DNA of 64,000 nt, taken from NCBI RefSeq assembly GCF_035083965.1, contig NC_089738.1, positions 9,512,734 through 9,576,733 of the forward strand, in the 5' to 3' direction. This DNA comes from Branchiostoma lanceolatum (lineage: Eukaryota > Chordata > Leptocardii > Amphioxiformes > Branchiostomatidae). The notes below the pieces were generated by a model that saw only the letters and a list, made by a program, of their open reading frames with translations, had not been told where the DNA came from and ran no database searches. The first letter of the stretch is position 1. Each line of letters starts with the position of its first letter. The position numbers were made by a program, and so were the translations under genes. Of the stretch, positions 47,053-58,959 are shown one piece after another.

Positions 47053-48719
47053 CGAAAAAGTGTCATGCTTCGTCCTTAGTCTGAGGTTCGACCGCTTTAC
47101 CTTTTTGGTTTCAAATCGTCACTCATCTTCACTTGGACGATGAGACCTCCGAGGGCATGTTGTTCGGAGCGGTCTTGATAGCTTAACATATACTTACTAG
47201 CGCTCAGTTATCTTAAAGCTTTCTGGAATTCTTGGGCACACAGTCAGTTTAAATCAATCTCCAAGCGGATCGTCCAGGGCAGAATCGTTCTATAGATCAT
47301 TAAATGCATGTACATGTATGGACACTGTCTTGGCCTGCCTAATCATCTACTTTGAGATAAACCAAGATTGACAATGTGTCCGAGCATCCCAGAAATTTTT
47401 TACTCAGTACAAGTTGCAGATAACTTGAGTACACCGCCCCTTCTTCCTGTCAATTTTTTGTGTTCGATCTATCTTTTTATAAAAATGCATTTATTTGACA
47501 TTTATAGAATCTCGGACATAAACTGGCTGCAATATTGAATTCGGAGGATTCCACAAAAAGCGGAGTGACAAGCAAAAGTTGCCTTAGAGATTGAGAAGGA
47601 CTAATCAGAGGGCAGAATGAGGGGATGTGGCTGTTTTATTTTTATAAAGATTCAGATCCACTGTTTTTTTTTCTGTCATTTGTGCCAATTACCGTTTCTT
47701 CTGTCATACGTACCTTCACTAAAAGATGCACGCAGACACACACACGCGAACGCACAGACAATTAGAGATGCACCTACCAAATACCAATATGTGATCTTCA
47801 TCTAGCCTGGGTGCCATCCTATTTCTACCGGGGCTCCTACACTCGCTACCCTCAAAAAATATTTTTTTGAGGGTAGCGAGTGTTGGAGCCCCGGTAGAAA
47901 TAGGATGGCACCCAGGCTAATCTTCAACGTGCATTTTCCTAAATTTGAAGTTTCCTTAATATTATTATCAAGCATATTATGCAATAGTACAAACGTATTA
48001 CGCTATATCGGCATTGCATGCCAGGGAACTATTTTTGTCACCACTAGTAGTTGACTGGATTCTGTTACTTACAACTCTTGTCAGCTTCTGAGATTTCTAA
48101 AATTCCCCATTTCGAACACAGCTACGGCCTACAATAGCTACCTCGTGTACGAAATAATAGCTAGTTCGCTGCATTGTGACATAACATGTAACTTTCTGAC
48201 TTTTTCTTAACTCCTTTTCACCCTACCTGACCTCATATCCCTTCTCGTCTAATGCTCCCTCTCTACCCTATCTGTTGTTTTGTTTACTCTCCACTCTCCG
48301 TATAATTGTGGTAATTAAAAAAGTAGTATCATAATTTGCTAAATAATCCCACTACTACAATGTTGCTTCTGCACAGAATATATCACCTTGTTCCAATGGT
48401 ACTGGTTACATCTTCAACTAGTTACGAAACGTTTAGTCCATATTGCGCTCTTAGAAATATATAACCTTTCCGATATATAGAGCCTGAGCAACAGTGAGTT
48501 AAAAATGATACTTTGTTGAACATCCTTCGTCCAAATTTATGGTGTGCTTTTAAGGCATATATATATAACTGTTCCCCTCATGCACTGATTTATTCTTAGG
48601 CCATGTCGATTTCATTGTTTGGATGATATTCGCGCGCGCATCAATTTTCATCCGTTTCCAAAAATAAATAAACAGTCGACTATACTGTAAATCGAATAAG
48701 GCAGCTGCAAAATGATCGA

Positions 48720-48758
<39 letters not shown>

Positions 48759-49024
48759 AAGCGATACTAATGTCGTAGAATGCCAACATCAGTTGAAAGA
48801 AGAAGATGTGAAGAAGCTAAAATGAAGACTCTATTATTCGCTATACCATACTCTGTGTGTTTAGTCATTTTTTGAACCTTCCTGACCACGTAGGCTTCAT
48901 GATTAAGGCAGCTTTTGTTTTTTGCCAAACTTTTTTTATTCGTACGCTCGCATCAGTTTTGGGGTTCCCAGAGGATGTCATCCATATAATCAAATCAACA
49001 TGGCCTTACAAAAAAGTCGATCTC
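47053..49024. other. Intergenic, repeats only
   Basis: The stretch holds a perfect foldback (47,813-47,919), an (AT)n run (48,719-48,753) and AT-rich single-copy DNA. No exon is supported. It includes the presumptive 3' UTR of the polyketide synthase just below 49,025. Confidence 0.5.
47813..47919. repeat. Perfect foldback, ~50-bp arms
   Basis: TAGCCTGGGTGCCATCCTAT is mirrored exactly by ATAGGATGGCACCCAGGCTA around a short AAAAAATATTTTTTT loop. The arms differ at only one or two positions, so the insertion appears recent. Confidence 0.85.
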
Positions 49025-52000
49025 TCAAACATAAATTTTCTCAACTAGTGTGCTTGCAGGCATTCCACTTAGGATGTCAAATTGAGACACACTACGATTG
49101 AAGGTTTTGTTCATCCAGTTGACAATGTCTATGGCCATCAGCGAGTCCACACCATAGTTGGTCATCGGCTGGTCAACGTCGATCTGGTCTGGAGGCATGC
49201 CGAGGATCTGACCGAGATGATTCAGCAGCTGTCCGGACAGGTGCTCCGCACTCTGGATACTCTCAGCTGTTCGAGACGACAATGAATGAATGAAGACCTT
49301 TATTGCACATTTCTGCCACACTTGGCTAAGTACAGGTCGCAACAAAACAATATAACAAGTACAGTTAACGGATACAAAAGAATATGACTATCATTAGATA
49401 TAGTAGATATGTTATAGTAGATATAAATGAACAGACGTGTTTTTCAATGGAAGGTTTGTCTAGTCGCATTAGGAATATGAACAGTACAGTACTTAACAGT
49501 ACTTAAATGTGTGAAGTAAGGAAATAGGTTTTCTACAAGCTTATACAGTTCATTTCTTTCTTTGGTATATAATCCACATTCTACTACAAAATGACATTCG
49601 TCTTCTATTCTATTCAAAGTACAATATTTACATAATCGTTGTTCTAGGGGAGTGCGGGTACCGGTATGTCAATAACATGGTTGAAAAGACCAGATGTGAG
49701 TGTTCTGGTTCGGCTGATAATTTTTTTTTTCTGAATCCAAAAACGTAATTGTATTGGCAACACGACCACGAACCAGGACTAGGCAGGAGCTGCATTTTAC
49801 AGCATCAATATTCTGATAACCCCCTGAGTACCCTTCAGCCAGGTGTAACATGTTATATCGCGAACAACCATTGGACAAACTTCAACTTTGCGGCTCTTAA
49901 GAGACCTTGGGTTGAGCTTGAAAATTTCCTTTGTAATGTGTTTCTGAATACTTGTCACGTATAACCTTAGTAACTACATTTCCCACTTGCTTGTATTCAC
50001 AACGATGCGGTCTGTTAGAAACTAACACTCTTCCCTGGTCTTGTGTATCCCTTTAAAACAAGGCATAACAGATATCGCTATGCAAATAGCTTGAGTAAAG
50101 CACACTTCAGGTGGTATATATAAGAATATATTTGTGCTACTTTGTCTTACCTGACTTCACCTCTTCATGCACAAGATGGCGATATTTCATGGTAGTCGGA
50201 TATGAGAATTGCAGGGCCCTGCACCAGTCCTGCACACAAAAAAATCAATTAGAGAATATTATAAATTCTATACTGTCATGATGAAATCCACGAAGAAAGC
50301 GTATAGGTTACTTGTTAGAGTGGAAATACCTCTTCACTGTTTAAATGCAAATAAGGTCTTCATTTGCATAGTTGATATCTATCAATATTTCTCTCTTCCT
50401 CAGTTACATATGTCACATGTTTGAGAGTCCTATCGTGAATATCGGCGGATGCATGAACTTTCCTCATGAATTATGCAAATTAGATACAGATCTGCATAAT
50501 AAGTATCTAATTATGTAAATCATCACTCAAGCTATCTACATACCAAAAATCATGAGTTATTTCCTATCAAAGTCTGAAGCAAAGCCTGCTCCTGCAGTGC
50601 CAAAAAAGCCGCTAGGGGCCCAAACCTAAACCACATACTCTCTTCCCTAAAAGCTATCTACCACTAACAAATCGTGATCATAGCATGTCCAGAACACAAG
50701 ATATCAAACCCGGAAGTTACGCTGCATTACCGTAACAGGTCTCTAGGGGGCCCAAAATCTAATGATTTGGAGGTCTCATCAAGACCTACCCACATACCAA
50801 ATATCAAGACAATCCATCCAGGACTTCTCCAGTTATTCTGCTTTTCTACATACATACACACACACATACAAAGGCTACCGAAAACATAATCTTCTTGGCG
50901 ATGATAATTAGTATGAACTTACGGTCATCAGGCACAATTAAAAGATAAATGTTCCTCATTCATTATGCAAATCAAGTCCTAATTTGCATAACTAGCATAT
51001 ACATTGGTCCTCATCAAAGGTACCTACAGGTCAAAAATCATGAAAATGTATTCGTCCCTTCTCGACTAATCCTTTTTCAAAGTAAAACGCCCCTGAAGTT
51101 CAAAGAAAGCTGCTAGAGAGCCAAAACTTATGTCACTTCTTCAGAAGATCTGTCTACCATTTTAAACGATCGTGAACATAGCTTGTCCAGAGCACTCCAT
51201 ATCAAAACCGGAAGTTGTGACTTTTGTGACTTAATTTCTATTGATTGATCAATGAATCGATTCATCTTATGTCAAAGCTGCATAAAATCATATCAATCCC
51301 TGGCAGTGATATCGGCCATTCAACATCGCAGGCCTAACTATAAAAAATACGTATTCCATTTTAACGTATAACAAAATATATACCCCGCTATGATAGAAGT
51401 TCCAGCAATTACGGTACGTACCATGTTTCCAAGTGTGATGACAGCGACGTCTCGGGCCTTCAAGAGACGTGGCATCATCCGCAGAACTTCATTGATGTGA
51501 AGTGTCAGGGAACCCTTCCCTTTGATGATTTCGGTAGCTTTCTTCTTTCCCTCGAGGAAGCCGACCCCTCGGACTGCACCCAACTGCACGGAGAGGGCGG
51601 GGAGACCTTGTTGATGTCGGTGCTCTGCAAGGGCATCAAGGAAGCTGTTGGCAGCCACGTATCCGCACTGTTCTGGATTCCCCCACGTCGCGGCCACAGA
51701 TGACAACAAGAAGAAGATGTCCAGTTCATCCTCATGTGTCAGTTCATGAATGTTGAGTGCGCCCTGTGCTTTTGCCGCCATAACTATTTCCAACTGACTT
51801 TCGTCAGCGTCAAGGACATTTGAATCATCAATGACAGCTGCCAAATGGAAGATGCCCTTCAATGCTGGGACCAAGGGGTTCTCTCTGAGATGATTCAGCA
51901 TTTTTTCAAGGGATGTCTTCTTTGTTACGTCGACTGTTATTGCGTACACTTTAGCTCCTCTGCTTTCCATATAGTCAACTGTTCGCCTGTTCTCAGCAGT

Positions 52001-55000
52001 CTTGCATCCATTTCTTGACAGAAGAGCAATGTGCCTGGCGCCGTGTTCTACCACCCAACGGGCTAGGGCCTGCCCAATGCCACCGAACCCGCCGGTTATG
52101 AGGTAAGTGCCGTGCGCATCAAAAATCTGCATCGGTGGCTCCAACCTCTCTGGTCTAAACGCTGACGGTATCTCGAACACAACCTTTCCGACATGTTGAC
52201 CCGTTGACATCCATCGTAACGTCTCTTTGTAGTCGTCGATGCGTTTGGTTGTAGTCTTCACTGGAAGGATGTTACCGTCTTTCACAAGATTGCAGACTGT
52301 CTTCATTAACGTTTGGACCTGTGTTGGCTTTGTCTTCATCAATAGATCTAGTTGTACCGAGAGGAAGTTCTTGTTTTCCAGGAAAGGCCGTGTGTCCATT
52401 TTCACGTTCTCGAGCATTGATCGCTTGCCAATTTCGCAGAGAATGCCACCCGGGCTCAAAGCCTTCAAGGTTGCAGTCTGTAGGTCGCCGTATAAGGAGC
52501 TGAGGGCAACATCTACTCCTTCGCCATCCGTCCATTTTAAGATGTCATCGAAGAATCGTGTAGATCTTGAGTCAGAAACATGTGGTATTCCCAACTCTTG
52601 CCGGAGGAAGTTTCGTTTTTCCTCAGATCCAGCTGTGCAGAATATTCGCGCCCCGACCACACGTGCTATCTGGATTGCCGCTTGTCCTACCCCTCCACAT
52701 GCAGAGTGAATCAGCACCGACTGGCCCGGACGAAGACACGCCCTCTCAACCAACGCGTAGTAAGCAGTCATGAACACCATACTGAAGCCTGCAGCCTCCG
52801 TCCAGCTCACATTTGACGGCTTCTCTACAACAAAGCGCTTGTCACAGACAACATGGGACGCAAAACAGTGATCCCCAAAGGCAATGACTTCATCTCCCAT
52901 TTTGACATGTTCCACAGAACTGCCAACCTCCACCACCGTTCCCGAACACTCGAGCCCAAACTGGGTTTGTAGAGTGAGACCACCCAGGAGTCCAAGCGAC
53001 ATCATCACATCCTTGAAATTGAGGCCTGCCGCACGAACTTGAACCCTGACTTGATCGCTCGAAAGAGATGCAGCAGGCAGTTCGTAAAATCCAACGTCCT
53101 CCACTGTTCTGGTCTTATCTAGGGGGACATCAAGAACCCAGTGATGGCAATGAGCTGGGCGGATGCTCATTGCCATAGACGTTCTGTTCAGCCTTGGAGC
53201 TAGAACTTTGCCATTTCGGATCGCCAGCTCTCTTTCCGCTGGTGGTTCGGACAACAGTGTGGCCACAATACCAGCCAACTCCCCCAGTCCGGATGTACGT
53301 GTCGTTGAAGGCAAATCGACTGTGTAGATTGGCAGATCCTTCAGCTCATTGTTGACAACTCGGAAAAAGCCTGTCACAACAGATGACGCCGGTCTCGAAC
53401 ATTCTACGCTACCGCCTGCTGTAAACACCCACATGCTATGGACTCTTTCTGATGCACGACTGATGGATTTTGTCAAAGCTAATGCGTGCCTCAGGTATGT
53501 GTCGTTCTCTGGCCAGATGTAGACAACCTTAAGAGGTGGGCCCTGTGTCGGTATGTCTGTCCTGTCGCCAATATGACACATCAAGGTGTCTTTGGGTAAG
53601 ATTCCCCGCAGCGCGTTGACAAGTACTCCGTCTGGTTCACCAACAAGAATCCACTTGTCCTCGATGTTGGGCAGCGACATGGTTGCGATATGCGGTGCAG
53701 ATTCTTCTTTCTTGCCAACAATTGCGGAATGGAAAAATTCACTTGGAGACGACACGCCCACGACGTCACACATCCCTCCGTTTACGAAAAGGTTGCACCA
53801 CTCTTTCTGGGATAGCCAACATGAATCTTTTCTGTACTCGTCGTCATATGCCCAACACAGCTCCAGAGACCCAAAGATTACTTCTACCACGTGAAAAGCG
53901 TTAGTGGGCTCGATCATAACCAGCCATCCGCCAGGAGATAGGAGACTCTGCACGTTTTTCAGTCCGGCCATGGCGTCCACGGTTGTGTGGAGAGTGTTTG
54001 TACAGACAACAATGTCGAAGGTTCCAGGCACGAAGTTTTGCAACTCCACTGGCTTCTCAATATCAAGCTGTTTGTATTTGACATGTGGAAAATCCTGAAG
54101 GGCATGGCTTGCTTGGGCAAAGAAGTCGGTATTGATACCCGTGAAAACATACTCCAGGAAACCTTCTTCTGCGACATGTTTGACATGATTCAGAAGTATT
54201 TGTGCCAGTCCCCCAGACCGACCACCTATTTCAAGAATCCGGACAATCTGCTTGCAGGGTAGCGCAGCTTCAACGGCCTTCTCGATGGCCTCTGCACAAG
54301 CGTGGTAGTAGAGTTTGATACTCTGTGAGTACATGTAGTACTCCGCTAGGATACCTTCAGCAAACAGAATGGGCAGAGCTGCAGATGGATCACGCAGAGT
54401 GGTTGGCAGCAGGTCCCCGAGTCGCTGTAATGTGTTAAGATCGAACTCGAAAGCTGGAACATCACGCCTCATCTCATCTAACCGCTCGTGAATCTCATCT
54501 AGTGGCAGGCTGTCGATTTCCGACTCTTTAGTAATGATGTTTTGTAGTCTTTCGATGTACCGTGCATTCTTCGGGCTGACCTCGTGTTCTGGGACGGTGT
54601 CAAGAGCACGACGAATATACGACACTGTAACGCATTTCAGTCCGGGGATGATCTCTTCCACTGCCTGTGTGATCTCCATTTCATCCCTTAACTGCCCCCA
54701 AAGATGATTTGTGTCGAAGATATCGTAGAAAATATTTGTCTCTGGCAAAGAAGAATGGGTCGGCTGCCATTTGGTTTCGTACAAGCAGCTGTCTGACTCA
54801 ACATCGGTACTGGTGCTCTGAACGCCACGTGCCTCGTAACCTACAATACGGGTTAATACCTCCCCTTGGAGGGTGGCCATGGTTATGTCAGCTTTGAAAA
54901 ACATGCTGTCACGGTCGATGATGCTGGCATGAGCTACAAGCGGCTCCCCTAGCGGGAGGGAGGGGACGTACATGTTGAACTTGGCGATGCCAGTTGGAAC

Positions 55001-58000
55001 GAACAGAGTGGAGCAAGGGCCAATGGCAGCAATAGCAACCTGAAAGCAGCCGTCTAACAGTGCTATCTGTACCCGTTGCTGCGTGTCGTTTGCTGGCCTT
55101 AGATATCCTACTGCTTCCCAGTCACCTATGTCAGCCTTTTCCACAATTTGGAAGGCGGGGCCATACTGAAGACCCAGGTCACTCAGTCGTTGGTAGAATG
55201 TTATGCTAGTCACTGTCTCCAATATCTTCGACAACTTGATGTCGGACACGCTCGCAGAAGATCCCTTTTCCTGTTTGGCGACGCAACCTTCCGCGTGTAC
55301 TGTGTTAGTTGTGGCAATCTCCGCTTTCTTCCCGCTCCTGTTAAGTGCAAGCTGCAGCGTGGCCTTGGCCTTGTCGACACCACTTATCTCTGGCCAGACT
55401 AGGACTTGTTTAAAGCAAACATTCTCTAAGGATGGATTCTCTAAAGCACCAAATGTCGACTGAGTGATGTACTCGACGTACGCAGCGCCTGGGAACACTA
55501 CCCTGTCATTAATCACATGATCTGCTAGGAAAGAGAACATCTCAAGGGTGATGTTCCCGTTTTGACCCTTGAAAGTGCGATCCTCAAGACCGAGTCTCTT
55601 CTTGCGTGTTGATTCAGCCTCTTGCCAATGTCGCTGGTGCTGCCATGCGTACGTCGGAATCGGTGTCCAGACGGCAGCGTCTGGAGTTACGTTTGACCAG
55701 TTGATGTCCACCCCGTGAACGTATAGTGTGCCCAAGGCCCGTAGAAGGCATCTCCGATCATTTTGATGTCGCTGTCCACACGGCACTGTCACTTTCGCAG
55801 GGTGGTCTTCATGCTTCAGTGTTTGAGCAACAGAAGACAAGAGTGTGGCTGAAGCACCAAGTTCGATGTAGATATCGGGACTGTGATCTTCGATGACCGA
55901 CCTAGTTGCAGACGTAAACTTGACGTTTTCCCTGATGTTATTCCACCAATAGCAGGCGTCGAACTTCCCAGTGTAGCGTTGCCCTGTCACGGTAGAGTAG
56001 AACGGCACACAGACTTCTCCATCTCTTTCTGGCTCAAATGAGGACATGGCTCTAAGGAAGGAATCCCTAATAGGATCCATGTGGTCCGTGTGAAACGCAC
56101 AACTTACACGTAATACTTTCGTCGTTGTTGGGTTTCCGTCGTGTAGCGCCTCAACAGCTTCAGTTGCCCCTGCTACCGCTACAGAAGTCGGGGAGTTGTC
56201 ACAAGCTACGCAGACACCTGGGAATTTAGCGACAAGCTCTCTAGCCTCTTCCATCGATGCACGTACGGCCGCCATCCTCCCTGTTCCTTCCAGCTTTTCT
56301 TGTTCCATGCTTCTATTGTAGATGACTCGGATGGCTTCTGCCAAAGTCAAACCACCACATGCGTGGGCTGCAGCAATTTCTCCTAAACTGTGACCAAGGA
56401 TGACATCTGGCTGGACACCCCATTCCTTTAGTAAGGCAAGGAGGCCAACCTGTATGAACAATATAGCCGGCTGAGAGACTCTGAACTTGTCGAGTGTAAA
56501 CTCTGGGTCGGCTTCAACAAATAATCCGGACTTCTTCAGGAGAGACCAGCCACTGATGCCCTCGAAGATGATGTCGCAGGCATTGACAGCTTCCCTGAAG
56601 ATCGGCTCCATCTGATACAGCACTCTACCCATATCATTCCATTGCTGGCCTTGACCAGGAAAGACAAAGCAAACCTTGGGGCGGGATGTTTGCACTTCTC
56701 CGGTGACGATGTCGAAAGTGGCCGTCTTGTTGATGAACGATTTTAGAGACTCTCTCGTCCGAGTCCCCGAATTGGTGATGACAGCAAGCCTGGCTGGGTG
56801 ATGGCTCCGTCGTGTTGAGGCCCATGAAGCGACTGACACTGAGTCCTTCTCGTTCTTGAACTCGACCCACTTTCTAGCAAGGTCGATTAGTGAGTTTTGT
56901 GTCTTGGCACTGAGTGGGAGAATGACGTATTTCCCTTCCTCATCATCTAGGCCAAACTGCCATCCACTCCCGGGGAGGGAAGAATGTTGTTCTGTTAGTA
57001 CATCGCTGTGTTCTTCCATGATGACATGGGCGAGGGCTCCTCCAAATCCAAAACTGTTCACTCCGGCGGTCATCTTCTGATTTGTTACAAATGGCTCCAA
57101 ATTCGTTTGCACTGCCAACTGCAATGTTTCAAAGTCAACCTCAGGATGAGGAGATGTATAGTTGATTGATGGACACAGAGTACGTCTGTCCATCATCAGA
57201 GCTGTCTTGATTACACCCACTATGCCTGAGGCACACTCCATGTGGCCAAAATTACTTTTGTTCGACCCGATCTTCAGTGGTGACAGGCGATGAGCACCGA
57301 AGGTGTTGCCGATTGCTCGAGCTTCTATGGGATCTCCCACTGGCGTGCTCGTCCCATGAGCTTCAACGTACGACACACTTGCTTAGGGAACACCGAAGCG
57401 AGCGTACGTGCTCTTCATCAGCCTCTCCTGCGCACTGGATGAGGGCATTGTAATACTTTGACTAAAGCCATTGCCAGCTATGCCGCTTCCCCGGATGACA
57501 CTGTATACATGATCACCATCGCTTACAGCATCTTTCAGTGGCTTGAGTAGAATGGTGCCAAATCCTTCGCTGCGAACGTAACCATTAACCGATGCGTCAA
57601 ATGGACAGCTGTGCCCATCTGGCGACAACACTCCCATTGCGCTAAAAGCCACCGTTACTTCTGGTGACAACGTGTTGCACCCACCAACCAGAGCTATACC
57701 ACATTCCTTATTCCACAAAGACGAACAGGCCAGGTGTATGGCTGTTATGGACGATGCACACGCAGTGTCCACACTGAGACTAGGTCCCTTCAAGTTAAAA
57801 GCAAAGGAGATTCTGTTCGCAGCCAAGCTATGCTCAAAACCTGTGTTGGCATAAGAGTTGAACAGATGCCTGTCAGGTGCGATTCCTATAAGATAATCGA
57901 ACATGCCGATACCAACAAACACACCACATGACTCAGACACGCTCTCGGGCACGATACCTGCATCTTCAAACGCCTCGTATGTCACTTCTAGGAGATGGCG

Positions 58001-58937
58001 CTGCTGGGGGTCCATCATGGCGGCCTCTCGTGGTGATATCTTGAAGAAGGTGTGGTCGAACATGTCGATGCCGTCCACAAACCCAGCCCTGCGCGTGACG
58101 TGTGTGCCTGACTTGTGCGGATCTCTGCTGTGGTAGACATCTAGTGACCATCTTTCCGGTGGAATTTCGGTGATGACGTTTTTTCCCTCACTGATGACGT
58201 CCCAGAACTTCGACGGACTAGTAGTTCCACCGGGCATCCGACAACCTACACATATGTAGAGAATCGGTAGGTTTGTTTGTACCTCATAGGTCCATCGATG
58301 TACATTTGCATAATACATAGTTCTTAAAATGATCCTCTCATTCTACGCAGCATATACTACATGTTTAAAACTCCTATCATGGAACAGAGCGGAATTCCAA
58401 AATGTCCTTCATTATTATATGTTTAAGGCCGTGACAAGCATATAAAACATCAGTTTAAGAGTGGGGATTCTAACCAACGTGACTATAGCTCAAGAGCTAT
58501 CTGCCAACGAAACATCATGACCATAACATATCCAGAACACGAGACATCAAAATCGAAAGTTCTTTGCAGTACATTAGAAAGTCGCCCGGGCACCCATCAT
58601 CAAACTTGTCCTTCGGTTTGCCAACATATACCAACAAACCATATTCTTAAGTTATGCTGTCCACAAAAAATATAAACAAAAATGAAACAATCGTTAAACC
58701 CACATGCAAACAAATCCAACCGCAAACGGGACCAAAACAAACTTTAAGGTAACATCATTTTGAAATCTCACCTATCCCAACTATGGCGATGGGGAAGTAG
58801 TTTGGGTGTTGTTGGTCCCGCTGGACATTTGGTTCATTCTTCGCTCTATCCCCGTCCATGACTAGTGGTGTGTTGGGTGCATTCTGATGACCACCGAAAA
58901 TAGCACCGGTATGGGCCCGCTCATGTCTTATTTCAAC
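49025..58937 (-). CDS. Type I polyketide synthase KS-AT-DH-cMT-ER-KR-ACP, with in-frame stop
   Basis: Exons in transcript order: 58,937-58,772 (ATG at 58,859-58,857), 58,245-51,422, 50,229-50,151 and 49,266-49,025. They join in frame to 2,410 codons plus stop, with one TAA at codon 317 (57,385-57,383). KS: DTACASS Cys192, EAHGTS His326, NFGHM His364. AT: GHSLGE Ser649, CAFH His748 (malonyl-type). DH: His939 and LDGCFQ Asp1094. cMT: about 1,300-1,490. ER: SACGGVGQAAIQ near 1,877. KR: TGGFGGIG near 2,080 and Tyr2225 in GYVAAN. ACP: GVDSL Ser2372. It would build and reduce an acyl chain from malonyl units in the cytosol. There is no thioesterase after the ACP, which separates it from FASN. Domain order resembles animal FAS-like PKSs and fungal reducing PKSs. 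The product is unknown. The ATG choice is provisional because the first exon is open further upstream to a good acceptor. Confidence 0.9.
49280..49665 (-). mobile_element. Truncated non-LTR retrotransposon 3' end in PKS intron 3
   Basis: On the minus strand the sequence encodes an interrupted RRC..C...RIEDECHFVVEC-type zinc-knuckle stretch typical of the C-terminus of non-LTR reverse transcriptases. It ends in a CATTCATTCATT-like 3' tail with AATAAAGG. It is related to the copy at 58,960-59,575. It lies just upstream of the ACP exon acceptor. Confidence 0.65.
50575..50900 (+). repeat. Dispersed repeat (same family as 7,395-7,750), PKS intron 2
   Basis: Shared landmarks are GCTAGGGGCCC, AAGCTATCTACCA, CATAGCATGTCCAGA and CCACATACCAAATATCA. 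A further partial copy follows at about 51,075-51,240 (ACGCCCCTGAAGTTC, GCTGCTAGAGAGCC). Confidence 0.55.
57383..57385 (-). pseudogene. In-frame TAA inside the PKS ketosynthase domain
   Basis: The codon falls between ARFGVP and ASVSYVEAHGTS, immediately before the first catalytic His of KS. The frame is identical on both sides and no splice pair removes it without losing conserved residues. It could be a sequencing error, a null allele, a young pseudogene or a read-through site. Downstream, more than 2,000 codons remain open. Confidence 0.85.
58480..58690 (+). repeat. Dispersed repeat (same family), PKS intron 1
   Basis: AGAGCTATCTGCCA, CATAACATATCCAGAACACG, a CCAACATATACC segment and AAGTTATGCTGTCCA match the landmarks of 7,395-7,750 and 50,575-50,900 in the same order. 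Confidence 0.5.
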
Positions 58938-58959
58938 CTGGTCAGAAAGATAGTAGCAT

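Noticed and set aside
52239-52709. 156-codon plus-strand ORF inside the PKS
   Set aside because: It is an antisense shadow of the ER domain coding sequence.
51422-58245. Bacterial contamination as the source of the PKS
   Set aside because: The domains are joined across spliceosomal introns with correct phases (58,772/58,245, 51,422/50,229 and 50,151/49,266), and its introns hold the same repeats as the rest of the window.
49025-58937. PKS as the fatty acid synthase gene (FASN)
   Set aside because: No thioesterase follows the ACP, the methyltransferase region is better preserved than in FASN, and the exon structure differs. Final separation needs a KS phylogeny.
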